The position numbers and the translations under genes are program-made. From Cherax quadricarinatus (Eukaryota > Arthropoda > Malacostraca > Decapoda > Parastacidae): a stretch of 64,000 bases of DNA. Of the stretch, positions 1 through 14,409 are shown piece by piece; within the stretch, counting starts at the first letter, position 1, and each line of letters begins with the position of its first letter. The notes beneath the pieces are model-generated. The model was not told the origin of the DNA, did no database searches, and saw only the letters and a list, made by a program, of their open reading frames with translations. The stretch is from contig NC_091369.1 in the NCBI RefSeq assembly GCF_038502225.1, forward strand, positions 15,137,697 through 15,201,696, in the 5' to 3' direction.

Positions 1-1
1 T

Positions 2-280
2 GTGACCTACTTCGTTACAGAGGAAGCAGACGACAGACTTGCCCTTTACTCCCTGCTGACGTTGCAACTGGTGTCGCTCTGGCTGGTGTCTCTCTGGATA
101 CTGTTGTCGAGACGCACCATAGTGAGTAGTTTGTCTCTCAGCAGGTGGACCATAAGTTGAGAAGCGTGGCTCACCAGATGACTTAGTTGGCTGACGTAGA
201 CGTTCTCCCTCCGGCTGGCATTTCATTCTCCAAGGTTGACGATCTTTGCTCATGCCAGGCTGTTGAAAGTCGAAACAAAA
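2..280 (-). CDS. Partial retrotransposon Gag, zinc-knuckle end
   Basis: An open frame on the minus strand runs from a stop at 281-283 to the window edge, so both the true start and the end are unknown. The translated segment is basic and rich in Gln, Arg, Pro and Ser. It ends at the edge with CFLCNEVGH, the first three ligands of a CX2CX4HX4C zinc knuckle; the last Cys would lie outside the window. CCHC knuckles at the Gag C-terminus bind packaged element RNA in Ty3/Gypsy, BEL and related elements. No protease or reverse transcriptase is attached, so the superfamily cannot be decided. The first Met in frame is at 251-253. The rest of the element should lie to the left of this window. A cellular CCHC protein is possible but less likely in this context. 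Confidence 0.6.
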
Positions 281-1988
281 TCAACTAGGGTTGCCCAAGC
301 TGTCGCCTCCCCAATTTTTAAATAATTTTGAAATTAGCGGGGATACTTGTATATGCCCCCAAAAACTGTGGTTTCACTACTTGATAATCAAAAATTTCAG
401 CGTCATTTAACCCCGGTAAATTCCTGTCCCTTACCAAAAAAATTTGTGTGAACCCAACGTTTTCCCAATGTTTTCCGCCCCCTCGGCCCAAACCCTGATT
501 TTCAAATTTTAAAATTTTTCCCCGGTTGGGGCCCCCTTAAGCAAACAAGCGGCCCCCTTTTAAAACAAATCATTTACAATTTAAAAACCTGCCCCCCTTT
601 CTTTCCCTATAAAATTCTTCTTTTGAAAATGCTCTTTTTTCCCCTAGTCTGCTCAAGTTTGGGTTTTTTGCCAGCCCAAGTGCCAACGCCGCTGATTCTT
701 TTTGGGAACAACCCTGCTGCCCCCTATACTGCTTTTGCCCGTTGATATTCCACTTCCCCCCCTGGAAAACCCGGGGATTTTTTCCCCAGGCCCCGTGGGG
801 GGGGGCCCCCGGAGGGGGTCATCCCTTTTCCCAAGTTTGTTGGTAATCAGTGAACGCAGTTGCGCGGCGGGGGTGCGTTTGTTTTGAATTGAAGGAACAA
901 AATTTTTCCCCAACAACGCTGTAGGGACAATTTGGGTGGGTTTAAAAGTATATGCCCGACCCCAAACGTCTGCCCGGGGGTCATTTGGATAAGTTATTCG
1001 CTATGCACGGTACGATTGCAGAATACCCCGTAACACTTTAAATTTTGCAGAACACCTTAAATCCGGAAGTTCGGGAATCCCAATACAAGGTGGACCCCGC
1101 AATAAAACTGATTTAAAATTCTTCACACCAAAACAGGCTAAAGAAATAATCCTTGGGAAAAAAACAAGGGGAGAAAACGTTTACACTGCCCAAAAGATGC
1201 CCTGGAAAACAACCACCGAAAAAATTTAGTAAGCGAGCTGTTGAACGATCCCCAAAAACAGCCCCCCAATGGAACGAAAAAAAATTTGTGCGTTGGCAAA
1301 GTTAATGCAATGCCAGACAACAAGCTGCACAATTTTCCCCAATAACCCTTCCCCTCTAGGCTCAACCCCAAATCCGGTCAGCCCCCAAGGCCCCTTTTAA
1401 CCCCGGGGGAAAAAACCCCGGGTGGGGCCCCCCAGCCCGGGAAGAGCCCAAAAGGCCTGTTTTTTATTTGGAGTGTTAAAATTTTTTCCCCAAAAATTAA
1501 ACAAAACCCCCAGAAAAAGTTTTAAAACTTTATTAAATTTAACCCCTTACCCCAAATTTAAAAAACCTTAATTTATTTTTTTTGCAAAAAATTTTTTAAA
1601 AAAAATGGGTTTACAATTTATTTAAAAAAAGAATTGTACATTTTTCCAGAAATGGGGAAGAATTTCCAAAAGGGAAGAATAAAAGCCGAGAGCAGACCGT
1701 GCTTCCCAGCCCCTAGAAGGGGAATGAAAAGGGCAGACGGAGAGTGGTACCCCCCAAACCCCCGGATTCCCAAAAAACCATTTTCTTTTTCCCCGGGGAA
1801 CCTGGCACTGGGTTGAACGACGGGGCCCCCCTTAAACCCCCAGTTACCGGGTTTCCCTTTTTTGGGGGAGTAGCCTGTAAATGGGGTGTGTCAGGCCGAA
1901 AAAGGTTATACTCTTTGTTTTTGGGTGATCCATCATTTCCCCCTCCTGATAATCTTGTGTGTGCATGTTGTATGTTGTGTTGTTGTTG

Positions 1989-2035
<47 letters not shown>

Positions 2036-3221
2036 TTATGCAGCGTCCCCGGGAATTCCCATTAATTCTAAAACACCAAAGAATTTCCTTTATAAAATTC
2101 TACTTATAAAATACTGAAAGTAATACTTTTAAACCCCTCCCTTTGTTTGTGTGTGTGTGTTTTGTTTTTGGGGGGGGGGTGTGGGGGGTGTTGTGTGTGT
2201 TTTTTTTGTGTGTTGTGTGTGTTTTTTGTTTTAAAAATTAATTGGGGTTGCAGGGTCGAGCCCCAAAGCCCGGGCCCCCCCCTTTTACTAACCCTTTTAC
2301 AGGTCCCCCCCTCTCTGTTTCCGAGCTTTGTCATACCTCTTTTTAAAACCAGGGGTTGGTTCCGGGGCCTCACTACTTCATTTTGCTAGGCTATTCCATT
2401 TCCCCAAACGACTCTTGACTGAAAAATCCTTCCTAACTCCCGGGGACTCGTCTGATTTTGGGGGTTTCCCAATTGTAAACCCTTTGTTTCTGTGTCCCCC
2501 CTTTAAAACCCTCCTATCTCTGTCCCCTTGTTTTTCCCCCAGATCTTGTATGTCTTTTCCCATTGCCCCCCCTCCCCTTCTGTCCTCCGGGCCGCCGCCC
2601 GGAATTTCCCCTAAACCCTTTTCCTCTTAAGACACCCCTTTTGGAGCCTGGGACTAGCCTTTTTCCCTTGTACTTTCTCTAACTTCTTGACGTGCTTGAC
2701 CAGGTGGGGGTTTTCAGACTGGTGCTGCATCCCAGTAGGGGGCCAAACATACAAAAGGGGCGGTGTCTTGAAGATTCCTTATTAAGGTATCAGAACGCTA
2801 TTTCCGGGTTTTGCCAGGCGCCCGTATGCGCAGTTAAATTTGGTTGGGGTGCCCCGGTGACTTGCTCGGGGCACCCTCCCTGAGTGACCCCCGGGTCTTT
2901 CCCCCCAGCCATACTCTGCCGTTTCTTGCCCCCCCCCAAATTTTCCCTTGATTTTTGCTTTTGGGGGAGGGTTCAAACCCAATTTTTTGGCCCCACAGCC
3001 CAGCCTGTCCGGTCTTTTTGCAGCCCTGCCTCATCCTCACCCGATTTCACCCCCTTCCCCCATAAATTTCACACCCATCTGGAATAGGGACCCCTTCCCC
3101 AAGGTTTTTCCCTTCCATCATGTCTTTTCCATATATAAAAAAATAGCACGGGCCCTAGGAACGGGCCCCTTGGGACCCCGCCGTCACAGGCGCCCACTGT
3201 GATACCCCCGCCATGAACTCG

Positions 3222-3272
<51 letters not shown>

Positions 3273-6200
3273 TTGGGGGGGGGGGGCAATATACCCAAAA
3301 AGTGATAAAAAAAAACCATATATGACAGAATTGTCCTTAATATAAAACATACAGTTAGTGGATGTCTTTTACCTCAATGAATGGGCCTGGGCATTCTGAG
3401 AGGTATCCCTTTTCGACTTGTAAGCCCAGACCCAAGGGAAGTGGTGTGTGGAATAAATGCTTTTTTGACTCCGGAAATTAATTAAAAATAAGTTTGCCTG
3501 TAGGGGTTTAAAATCCCCAAATTTTACGTATTATAAATGAATCTTTTTTTATACCGCCCGGGATTAGGGTTGGGGCTGTAATAAAATAATTTTATAAATT
3601 AATTCTCTGATTTTTCCCCGTTTTTATCAAAAATTTTCTACAACTTTCTCATTTTTTTGTTAATCAGTTGGGTGTTTAAAAATCACATGACTAAAAGAAA
3701 ATTATTGGGGCTGGGGGCCCAATTTTATTTTTTTGGTATTGTGACCCCATGGGTTTTTAAAACAATTAACTGAACATGAGCCAAAAGTTTCCTTTATTAT
3801 TCATGGAGATTGTTTTCCCTCCCAAAAAATTTAAAATTTTAACAATATTTAATGTTTGAATAAAACCCGGGATTGTTTGTTTTTATTAATAACCAAATAT
3901 AGGAGACATGGGCTGTTTGAAAAAAAAAATTCCCACCTGTACAGGTCTATCCCCCGGCCCGGAGGGTTGGGAAAGACCCTTACACGTCAATTTTGATCTG
4001 CCCTTAAAAAAGGGAAACAAGGGGAATGAACCAGGGGCCTTTACGCATAAACATTTTTTAATACTTACCCTGAGAAAAGAATGGACACAAAAATTATCTC
4101 GGGTAATTTTAAAAAAACCCCCCCGATACATATGTTGTAAACACTGCTTCTAGCGAAAAACCCATCCCCGGGGGTTGCAACCCAGAGCCCTCCGCGAGGT
4201 CTGGATTTTTGGGGGTTTGTCCGGTTCCCAAACCCCACCCAGGGTTTTTTAAATCAAACCCCTTAGGGTTTCGTGAGTTCGGGCCCCAAATTGTCTCTTA
4301 CTTATACTTTTCCCCCGATAACGAAAGAATACGAAATCAAATATACAGTTTAAAAGGTATGGGATTTTTCCAATCCTTTTTGGTTGGTGCTGCCCCAAGT
4401 TTGTTTTTTTGGAAAAATAAAAATGTTGATGGCAAAATAGAAATTATTTTACCTAAAAAAGGGTCTATTCTTTTTCCCTTTTTAATCCATCATTTTTATT
4501 ATTGCAGGGGGCAGTTTTGCACCCTTTAAACATAAAAGGGAAAAGGAAAAGACCCCCAAAAACCCCAAGATCATTTTAATCCCCCAAAAAAATCAAAAAA
4601 TCTAATAGAAAAAGTCTTTAACAGATCAAGGGAAAAAGAAAGGAAAAAAAATTCCATTCTTTTACAGGCCCCTGTTTAAAAAATTTCGGGGAAAGGAATA
4701 AAAGGATGCAATTTTGAGTTAAACCCTTTTGACGTAGGTTCATAGATGGAGGGTTTCAGAGAACAGCAGGGGATAAATTGGAGATATGTGGTTTTTTTGG
4801 GTTTTTTAAATGGGAAAGGGGTTTTTTATCACAAAAAGGTGGGTTAAAACTAAGTTTCCCCATCGTTAGGAGAAAACTTGAAAAAGGAGGCAAGGAATGG
4901 GGAGGTATCATTCCCCCCTTCCCTTAATTCCGATGGGGTTTCCATTTTTTCCAAATTCCCGGGGTCTTGGTTTAAAATTTTTGGAAAAGGGAACGCTTTT
5001 TCCGGGCTAAAGGTTTTTGAAAAAAATTTTAAAAAATTAAAAAAAAACCTCATTTCTCTCCCCTGTTTCCTTATTTTTTTTTTTTTTTCCCTGGGCAAAT
5101 TTCAGGAACGAATTGGAAAAGGCTGTTTGTGTTTTGGCTTCTTCCTAAAAAAATAAAATTTGGGCAAAATTTAAAAACAAAAATATATTTTTTTTCAAGT
5201 TGGTTTTAACAAAAAATTGGTGTTTTTTTTGGTAAATTAAATTTTTTTGTTAAATGGAAAGTTTTTTTGGGGCCAATTTAAAATTTGGAGGGGGAAATTT
5301 AAAAGGGGTTAGAAATGGATAACTTTTGGAAATTTTCCTGTTGATCCCTTCAAATGTAAAATTAGGAAAAAACCTTTTTAAGGGGGAAAGGAAAAAAAAA
5401 AGAAAATAAAATTAAAAAGAAAAAAAGTTTTAAAACAAGAAAAAAAAATTTTTTTTTTGAAAAAATTTAAAAAACAAATTTTCCTTTTTTGAAACCAACA
5501 AATTTAAAAGGGAAATTTTTTTCAGTTTAATATGTAAAAGGTTTTTTTTTGGTTGGGTTTGGGTTTTTTTTGGGGTTATTGGGGTGTTTTTTGGTGGTTT
5601 TTTTTGGGTTTTTTGTTTTTTTTTGGTTTTTTTTTTTTTTGGGGGGTTTTTTTGTTTTTTTGGGGGGGTTGGGTTTGGGTTTGTATTGCCCGGGAAAAAA
5701 AAAGGAAAAAAATTATGGGGAAAAAGTTTTAAAAACCAAAAAGGCTTTTTAAAAAAAAACTGAATTTAAAGGGGGCCCAGGGGGGGAAGGGCTTGGTTTG
5801 TAACTTTTAATTTGGGGGAAATTTTTTCTTTTTCCTTAAAAGGTATTTGGGGAAAATATAGGAATTTGTTTTTGTTTGACTTTATCATTAAGTTATTTAA
5901 AAAAATACCCCCAAAACAAAATTTAAAAAATTTTTAATTTTTTAAGTTTAAAAAAAACTAAAATTTAAAATTTGGGAAAAAAAAAGGGTTGTTTATAAAG
6001 GTTTTAGGAAATTTTTTCCCAAAGGGTTTTCTTTTTTGGGGTACAAAATTAAAATTTAATTTTGCATTAACTTTTAACCCAAAATTTTTAAAATCTTTTT
6101 AAAACATAATGAAAAAATTTTAAGGGAAAGGGAAATTTAAATTTTTTTTTGGGTTTTTTTGTCTTAAGGGCAAAAATGTTTTTTTAAATTTTTATTTTCC

Positions 6201-9200
6201 CTTAAATTTTTTCCTAAATTTATTTATTTCCCCAAATTTTTTGGGTTTTACAAAATTTTAATCCCCTAAGGGGAAACACATTTTTGAAATAAAATTTTTT
6301 TTTTAAAGGTTCAGGAAAATTTGGGGGGAAGGGTTTTTTGGCATTCCAAATTTTCCCCCTTGGGCCCCTTTATAAGGAAAGGGGATAGGGGTTTGAAATT
6401 TGCCAAGGGACCCCATAAAGTTCTCCCAATTCGGGGCACGCATTTAAAATTAAATTTTTTTAAAAAATAAATTTTTTTTAAAATTTAAATAATTTTTAAT
6501 TTTTAACAAATTTTTAAAAAAATTTTATTTTTAATTAATATTAAGGTTTTTTGGGTTTACTTTTGGGGTTTAATTTAAAGGGGAAAGGGGAAAAAGGGGG
6601 GAAGGTATTGGGGAAAATTGGCCCAGGAGGGCCCAGGTATGGGGCCCCTTTAAATTATTAAAGAAGGGAAAAAAAAAATTTTTAAAAATTTTGGGGGTAA
6701 AAGGAAGATAAGTTTTAATTTTTTGGAAAACCAGGGAAAAAGTGTACCCAAGGTAAAGGGTTTATTTAATTTGAAAGAATTGGGTTAGACAGAATGTAAA
6801 AAGGGGGTTTTGGCCGGGAGGGGGGAGCAGGGGAAGGCCCCTTTAAAGGTTGTGTTTTGGAAAGGGGTCTGGGGGTTTTTTCAAATTTTCCCCCTTTTTT
6901 GGAACCCCAAATTATTAAAATTTGTGAACCAGGTTATTTGGGGGATAAAAGTGAGATTTTTTTTAATTTGCATTTTTTATGGGTTTGGGGGGAAAAGGCA
7001 TTGTTTAAGTGGGAATGAGGGAGCAAGGGTGTAAATATTTAAAGTATTTTGGAATGGGTGGAAATTTTTTGGGGTAAAGGGGCCTTTTTTGGTTTTTTTT
7101 TGAAAACCAAGTGGGGGGTTTCAGGTTTAAGGGTTTGGGGGTTTAAGAAGGGAAAAAGGGGGGAGAAACTACTTCCCGGTTTTAAAAATAGGGGTCTTTT
7201 AGGCCCCGGAGGTTGTGTTTTTCCAAAACCTTTTTTGGTTTTTTTAAAATAATTTAATGGGTTGGGGTTGGAAAAATAAAAGGTGGGTGTTCGGGGAGGG
7301 GGTGGGATTAAAAAATTTTATGGGGGGAAAATCCAAAAATACAAAAAAGGAAATTTTTGAAAAATTACTTTTGCTGATGAAAATTGTGCTTATGGGGGAT
7401 TCTAAAAAAAAATTTAAAAGGGTTAGTGGATGATTTGGGGAAAATGTTGAAAGGTAGAAAGTTGAAAGTGAACATAAAAAAGGGGTAAGGTTTTGGGGGT
7501 ATCAAATGATTTATATAAAAAAAAAAATTGGGATACCCAAATTGGGGAGGAGGGTATGGAAGAAGTGAATTTTTTCCGGATCGGGAGTTGACTTTTAATG
7601 GGATTTTTTAAATAAAGGGGATAAAATTTAACCCGGGGTTGATGGGGGAAAGAAGGTGGGTGGTGCGTTGAGGTATATGTGGAGTAAAAAAACGATATCT
7701 ATGGGGCAAAGAAGGGAAAAAGGATAAAAGTAAGTAAACACCTTATATGGGTGTGGCTTGGGGAATGCAGCAGCGAGGAGGGGGTTGGAGGCAGGGGAGA
7801 TGCCCTGTTTTGGGGGAAAATGTTTGGTGTAAATATTATGCAAAAAATTTCGGGTGTGGAAATTGGGAAGATTTGGGGTTAAAAAGCATTAGTCAGAGGG
7901 GGGAAGAGGGGTTTTGGGGGTGGTTTGGTCATTTTTGGAGGGGAAAGGACCAAAAATGAAAAGACATGGAGAAATTTAAATCTTTAGGAGATGGAAGGCT
8001 GGGTAGGGGCCGTCCCAGAAGGTTGGGAAAGGAAGGGCTTGGGCTTCCAACAGGGTGCCCCTGAAAACCCTGTTATAAAGGGGTGAATGGAGACAAAAAG
8101 GGGTTTTTGGGACCTACAAACTTTGGGGTGTAAAACAGGGGAATATTAAATGAAGGGATTCAGAAACCGATTATTTTTAAGAGAGGATTTGAGTCCTGGA
8201 AATGGGGAAAACAATCCTGAACTCTGGGGAGGGGTTCGGGGTTTAGAGTTTGGGGGGGATATGTTGTAGCTTTATACGTATACTTTTTAAACTGTTGTTT
8301 CCCGAGCAACCCCTGCAAAAGCAGTGATGATGTGGGGTGAGGTGAAAGGTTAAAAAGATGAAAGTATTTTCTTTTTGGGGTTTTTTTTTTTTGGGGCACC
8401 CCGCCTTAGAGGGGGGAAAAAATTTTTAAAAAAAATTTAAAAAAAAATTATATATATATATATATATAATAATATATAAAATTTATTATTATTATTATTT
8501 TTATTAAAATTTTTAAAATGGGAAAATTTAAAAAATTTAAAATTTATATATTATTAAAATTTTTAAAAAATTTAATAAATTTTAATTTTTTAAAATTTTA
8601 AAAGTAAATTTATTTAAAATTAAGGATAAATTTTTAAATTTTAAAAATTTTAAATTTATTTTAATTAAAAAATTAAAATAATTTTAATTTGTTTAAAAAT
8701 TAAAAATTAAATAATTTTTTAAATACTTGACGTTTATTTTTAGTGTGGGGCAAAGCCAAATTTTTTGGGAGTTCAAACTTTAGAACTTTGGCTCAAGGGC
8801 TTGAGTCCCGGAAAATGGGGCCGTGCCTGTAAAAGGGGGGGGTGTTAAAGTTTCAGTTTCTGTAGTGCACCTTTTAAACAGGGGATGGGTGAATGATGGT
8901 GGAAAACTTTTTGGCCCCCCTGCCTTTAACTGGATGTGGATAATAATAATAATAAATTTAAAAATAATAATAATAATAATAATAATAATTAAAAAATTAT
9001 ATATTAAAATAATTATATTAAATTTTAGTGGGGGGGGGGGGGGGGAGAGGGGGAAATTATTCTGTGATATTTTTAGACAATAATTTCCCAAACTGACAGA
9101 GATTCGCTCGGTAGTTTGGGATTTCCCCTATAATCACTGAATCAATAATTCCCAAATAATAAAAAGTTAATAATTTACCAGTTTGGGTCTGGTGTACATA

Positions 9201-10374
9201 ATTTAAAAATAATTATATTCACGCCCATAATTATGGAAAAAACATGTATTTATTAAAAACCCTTTAAACCCAATGAGGTCGGATTATCGGAAGGGGGTTT
9301 GATCTCCTGGTTTTTCCTCCTTAAAATCACAATCGAAAGGTTTTGGTTTTTAAATTTTGGGGCCCGGGGAAAAACAGTTTTTCTTTCCTGAAACCGTTCA
9401 TCTAGCGGTAAAAAGGGAACAGTGTTACTTGGGCTGTTGTGGGGGGCATCCTGGGGAAAGGGGGAGGGGTGGTGGGAGTGGAGTGTTAGTGAATCTTAGA
9501 TAGTACCTAGGTATCATGTTGCGAGGAAATAGGTTACATGGGCCCCATTAAACATTAGAAAAGGGGGTTTTTTGCACTGTTTGGCCCCTTTGGTTTTGAT
9601 TGAGAGATATCCCTTTTTGGAAGACAAAGTTAGAGGCGTTTATTAATCAAATCCGTCACTCTTTGGGGGAAAACAGTCTCCCAGGTGAGGGCCCGTATTA
9701 ACCGACTGATGTGAGTAGCAGTCCGGGAATAGTATTTATTTTGTTAACCCTGGGGAAAATACCCGGGTTTTAGTTTGACTGTTTGGGGGGATCTTTGGGG
9801 TTTTAGTGTCATCAAACTGACCCAAACCCCCCTCCCCAAAACGAAACTGGGGCCCAACCAAAATCATCCAATATTTTTGTCTTTTTATTTTCTGGCGAAC
9901 GCATATTGATCCAAATAATCATTGGGTTTTTAAAAAGGGTAAAAGGGGAATCAGCCGGGGGCGATCCATGGCCAAAAGGGCCAGTTGGGGAATCCCCACA
10001 TGGCCCCACACCCCAAGTCCCGGAAACACTTGTTCCCTTTTTCATGGGGCGAAAAATCACCACAACGAAAAAGACTAAACCCCCAAATTTTCAGTGGAAA
10101 AAAATCCTCCCAAAATGGTTACGGAAAACCTTTAAATTTTCTTCCACTGATAGACGCCGATCGATCGCCCTTTTCCCTTTTCCCCCCATTGTTCGTTCCC
10201 CTTTAAATTGGGGAGGCCTTATATAAACTTTTTTGGTCGGGGAATTTGGGATCGGGGGCGCTCAAATTTTTATTACGTAACATTTAAAAGCAGACCGGGG
10301 GCAGTACCGTGGTGGGGGCCGGGGAAGGAAAATCAATAGCGGAATTAACGGTTTTTCCGAACCTCCTTTTGGTT

Positions 10375-10835
10375 AAAAAACAATTATCCAGCTGTTTGGA
10401 AAAGGAAAGTAAAACCGGAAAATAAAACCAAACAAAGAGAAATAAAAGCAAATATATTTGTAAACAATGAGACTGACAAGAAAAATAGGCAACAAAAAAA
10501 AGAAATAATATCTTTTAGAAGTTATACAAAAAACGCAAAACAAACAGTAAAAACAAAAACAGTAAAAATAAATCGAAACCCGCAACGCTAAAACAAAAAA
10601 CAAAAACACAAAAAAGAAAAAGCAACAAAGCCAAATTTAAAAGAAATAGGAAAAAGCAAGGGGCAGTAAAGCCAAAAAAAAGGGGAAAAAAGAAATATAA
10701 ACCAAAAAAGCGAAATAACTACAGTAAAGCCAAACGCAGAAGCAAAAACAATAAACAAAAATAAATCCGAAGGGAGCAGCAACAAGCAGTAAAATAAAGG
10801 GATCAAACAACAGCAAAATCAACAACAAAAGTTTT
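10375..10835. repeat. A-rich low-complexity tract
   Basis: About 460 bases are dominated by A runs separated by single C, G or T bases, with loosely repeated words such as aaacaaaaac and gtaaaa. The phenylalanine- and leucine-rich open frames on the opposite strand come from this composition. It lies inside the low-quality block, so the true length of the A runs is uncertain. Confidence 0.5.
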
Positions 10836-10904
10836 CGTGATTGGTTTTCTTGTTGGTTTTATCCAACCCAAAAAACCAAAATCCATTCCACCCGGGGCTC
10901 CTCC

Positions 10905-11545
10905 CAATTTTTCCCAAGGGTGTCATCCCCCAAACTGTCTATCTCAAACTGCCCCCCATCCCAAAACTTCCCATCCCCCAAACTGTCATCCCAAGGCTTG
11001 TTCATCCCCCAAACTGTTTTCCAAACTGTCTATCCAGGATGTCTTCCCAAGGGTATCTGTACTGGGAAAGTCTTTCCAAGCTGTCTATCCATCCTTCTAT
11101 CCCCCTTTTTTCCTAATCTATGTATTTGGTTTCCCATCACAAGGGTGTCTCTAAACCCGCCCCCCTGTCTTTTAAGCCTTCCCAAATTCCAAACTGTTCC
11201 CACTCCAGTCCTTTTTTCCCCAAACCTTTTTCCCATCTCAGCCCCGTCAATTCCATGTGTTTTCCCCATGCCCTTTTTCCCAATTTTTATTATTTAAAAT
11301 TTTCCCCATCTGCTTCTCCAAAACTGTCCATTACCAATTTCATTCTATGCTGGGGTGTCTATCCCAAGCTGTCTACAACCAGTATTTCATTCCATCTGTC
11401 TAAACCAATGTCCATTACAAATATCTCATTCCATGAAAACTTCCCCCCCTTTACTTTACTGAGCTGCTATTATTACCATTTGTCTATCCCTACCATTTAT
11501 CCCTACCATTTCAGTCCTATCCCCACCATGCTATCTATTCCCTGG
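10905..11545 (+). repeat. Degenerate minisatellite with caaactgtctatccc words
   Basis: Variants of caaactgtc(tatc)ccaa recur about every 20-30 bases across some 640 bases, fading to the right into accatttatcccta-type words. It is a decayed tandem repeat, blurred by the homopolymer errors of the surrounding block. The overlapping proline- and serine-rich frames on this strand are shadows of the repeat. Confidence 0.5.
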
Positions 11546-12589
11546 GAAAAGCTTTTCATCTTCGTTAATAAAAATAATTAGTGTAACTGTACACGTGTCG
11601 AGAAAAGTGTTTTTTAAAAACCATCCTGTATTGCCCCACCGCCCCACGCGGGGTGGTCCGAGAAAAGGGTGAGTAGGGGCAAGGAAGGGGGGAGGGAAGG
11701 GGTGAAAGGAAAAAAAGGGGGGGAAAGGGAAGGGGGGGGGTTGCCTGGGTACCATCGGGCTGGTCAATCGGCTTGGCCGCACTTTTTAATTAAATTTTGG
11801 TTTAACTCCCGGTGTTGCTGCGCTCTTCTGTTTTTATGTTCATTGGGGAAAAACCGGGGTGCTGCTATGTTTTTGTATTATAGTTAAAAGTGGGAAAAAA
11901 AGGTGCTACTACCCCGGGGGGAACACCTATAATGTAACCATAAATTTTTACAGTGTTTGAGCTTTTGTTTGAACTTTCTTTTTAAAAGGGGTTTCCGAAG
12001 GAAGACCTTTTTAAGGTTGCCTGAAGTTTTTTCCTTTTTTTTTTTTTTTTTTTCCCACAACTTTCGAGAAGCTTCATCTAATCGGTTTCAAACCCCAAAA
12101 CTTTTGTACGGGAACGAGGACCAAATTCTTGGGAAAAAGTAGCATGGTCCCTGCCCTTTACCAATTTTTCTTAAAAAACCCTTCCCATCCTGGAATGGCT
12201 GAATAAATGGGGTTAGAAAACGGAAGTTGATCATGGTACAAGTAAACCGGGGATCCTTTATTCTGGAAACTTTCGCCAAAACAGTGGTTTTTCAGTCCAG
12301 TGAAGGTTACAGGGCTGAACCTTCGACCCCAGGCTGAGGGGGTGATTAACCCCACACTGGGTGATCTTCAACTGTTTCTTGGGGGAAGAATAAAGAAACC
12401 AAGTGTTGTTTTAAATGTCTTGTTTATCATCCTGGGGAAAAGATTTTAAAATTTTTAAAGCCTTTCCTTTGGGCTTCGAACTCCTTAGGCGACTGAAAAT
12501 TGAACGACCGGAGAGTAAAACTGGGGTATGTAGGTGAAATTTTTGAATATTTTAAAAAAAAGTTAAAGAAAATTTTTTTGTGTAGAAAA

Positions 12590-12900
12590 GGGAAATTGTA
12601 TGTGTAGAAGAGTGGGAAACTGTGTGTAAAAGAGGGGAAAATTTTTATTAGGAAGGGAAATTTTTTGTTGAAAAGGGGGAAAATTTTGTGTGTAGAAAGA
12701 GGGAAATTTTATTTAAAGAAGGGGAAATTAAAAAAGGTTTTTGTAAAAAAGGGGAAAATTTTTTGGGGAAAAGGGGGGAAATTTTAAAAAATTTTGTAGA
12801 AGAAGGAAATTTTTTGTGTAGAAAATTTTGGGAAATTTAAAATTTTAATGGAAAGTGGGGAAACTTCGTGTGTAGAAGAAAGGGGAAAATTTTCCCTTCC
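12590..12900 (+). repeat. Degenerate minisatellite with tgtgtagaagaggggaaatt units
   Basis: About a dozen imperfect copies of a unit near 22-28 bases (tgtgtagaaga, then ggggaaatttt) lie in direct orientation. Unit lengths vary mainly in homopolymer runs, as expected for this block. No coding content is visible. Confidence 0.5.
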
Positions 12901-13624
12901 TTTTAAAACACGTTAAAAAAATTTTTAATTTTCTTTTCAACTTAATTTTTTAAAAACCCGTTTAAAATTTTAGTGTTTGGGTTTAATATTAAAATTGGTT
13001 TGGAAAATTTTTTTTAGTAAAATAGTTAAAGAGACTTGAATCATTGGAAATATGACAACCCAGAAAGGGGTCATTTGATAAGGGTTAAAATTTTTCCCCT
13101 TCTCTTCGTCAGAAATTTTTTAAAAAACCTAGCTTTTCTAAAACTGCCCGTTATGGATATCCCCACGAAACCCTTTTAGGGGGGGGCAGATGGGAGACCA
13201 GGGCCCCCCTTCCCTTCCAGCCCTTTTAGGGCGGGGGAAAAGGTTGGCCTGGGGGCAGTTGGTCCCAAAGATGGGGGGGCCTTTCCCCTCCCCATGGGGA
13301 AAAATCTCAGGCCCCCCGATAGGGAACCAAAGGGCCGGGCCCCCACCAGGAAAAGACCCGGGGCCAGAGGAAGGGGGTTAAAAAAAAAAAAATTCGCTGT
13401 TTTAGAGGCAGTTGGTTTACACGTAAAACTGCCCCAAAAACCTCTCCTCACCTGCACAATGTACAAACGTAACATAAAAAAGCGAGAAAAAACTGGGAAC
13501 TATTTAAAAGGTTTCCCTTGGGGGGAAACCAAAAAAAATCATAATCCAAAAAATAAATAATAATTATGTCCTTTTAAAAAATTTTGTAATTAAATACCCG
13601 GAGAAGGGTTTTTCTAAATAAGAA

Positions 13625-13740
13625 AATATAAAAAAAAAAACACACTAACTGATTGCAATAAAAATAATCCGCACATAAAATGAAAAAAATTTAACGACCT
13701 TCGGGCCGATTTGGACTATTAACCGGTTTTGCCAAAAGCG
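13625..13740 (-). repeat. Corrupted copy of the HHL-5 inverted-repeat arm
   Basis: The minus strand carries a degraded version of the HHL-5 arm seen intact at 43,378-43,450 and 43,905-43,976: aatagtccaaatcggcccga, then a tgtgcggattatt-like tail. Mixed positions of the clean copies appear here as homopolymers. This is the best internal calibration of the error pattern in the 290-16,750 block. Confidence 0.55.
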
Positions 13741-14409
13741 CGCATCTTTGTGACAATTAATGGTCCAACCCTTGGGAAAATCATGTTTTTTTCCGGGGTT
13801 TTCTTATAAGAAAAAAATTTACCCAATCCCGGGAAATCTACAAGTAATGGCCATGGGGAAATGGGGACTCCCCCCCGTTTATGTTAAGACCACCGCAAAA
13901 ACTCTGCCAGGGTTTTATCGACCTGGATAATCAAGTTTTTCCCATATTCCTCAAGAATAATAATATTTATATAATGTCCCGGGTTTTTTTTGGGTCCCCC
14001 GGGACCCCAAAATCAAATCCTTTGTCCTCCTGTACACAACAAAATTTAAATGTTTTTTCAGGTATACAAAAAAAACAAGAATTTTTTCATACATTTGCAG
14101 CATTGTGGAAAGAACCCAAAAAAAAAACACCAAAAAGTGACTTATTTCCATTGGGCTTTATTTTTGGGGATTATTATTTATAAGTAGGGGAGGTTAAACC
14201 TAGGGATTTTACCCCTTGGGGGGAGGATGGGAAAAAATTCCCGGGTTAATTAGGGAACTGGGCACAGATTTATTTCCCGGGGTCAAACCCCCACCAGCGT
14301 CATGGAACCTCCCCGAGGGGCTTTCTATTTAAAAATTTTCTGCGTCCTATACGGAAAAATGGGTTTTGCGTGGTAGGGATAGTAGTAAAAGGGGAAAAAG
14401 TAAAAAATA

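Noticed and set aside
9812..10226. Overlapping frames of 70-106 codons on both strands
   Set aside because: No family motif, homopolymer-driven composition, and located in the low-quality block.
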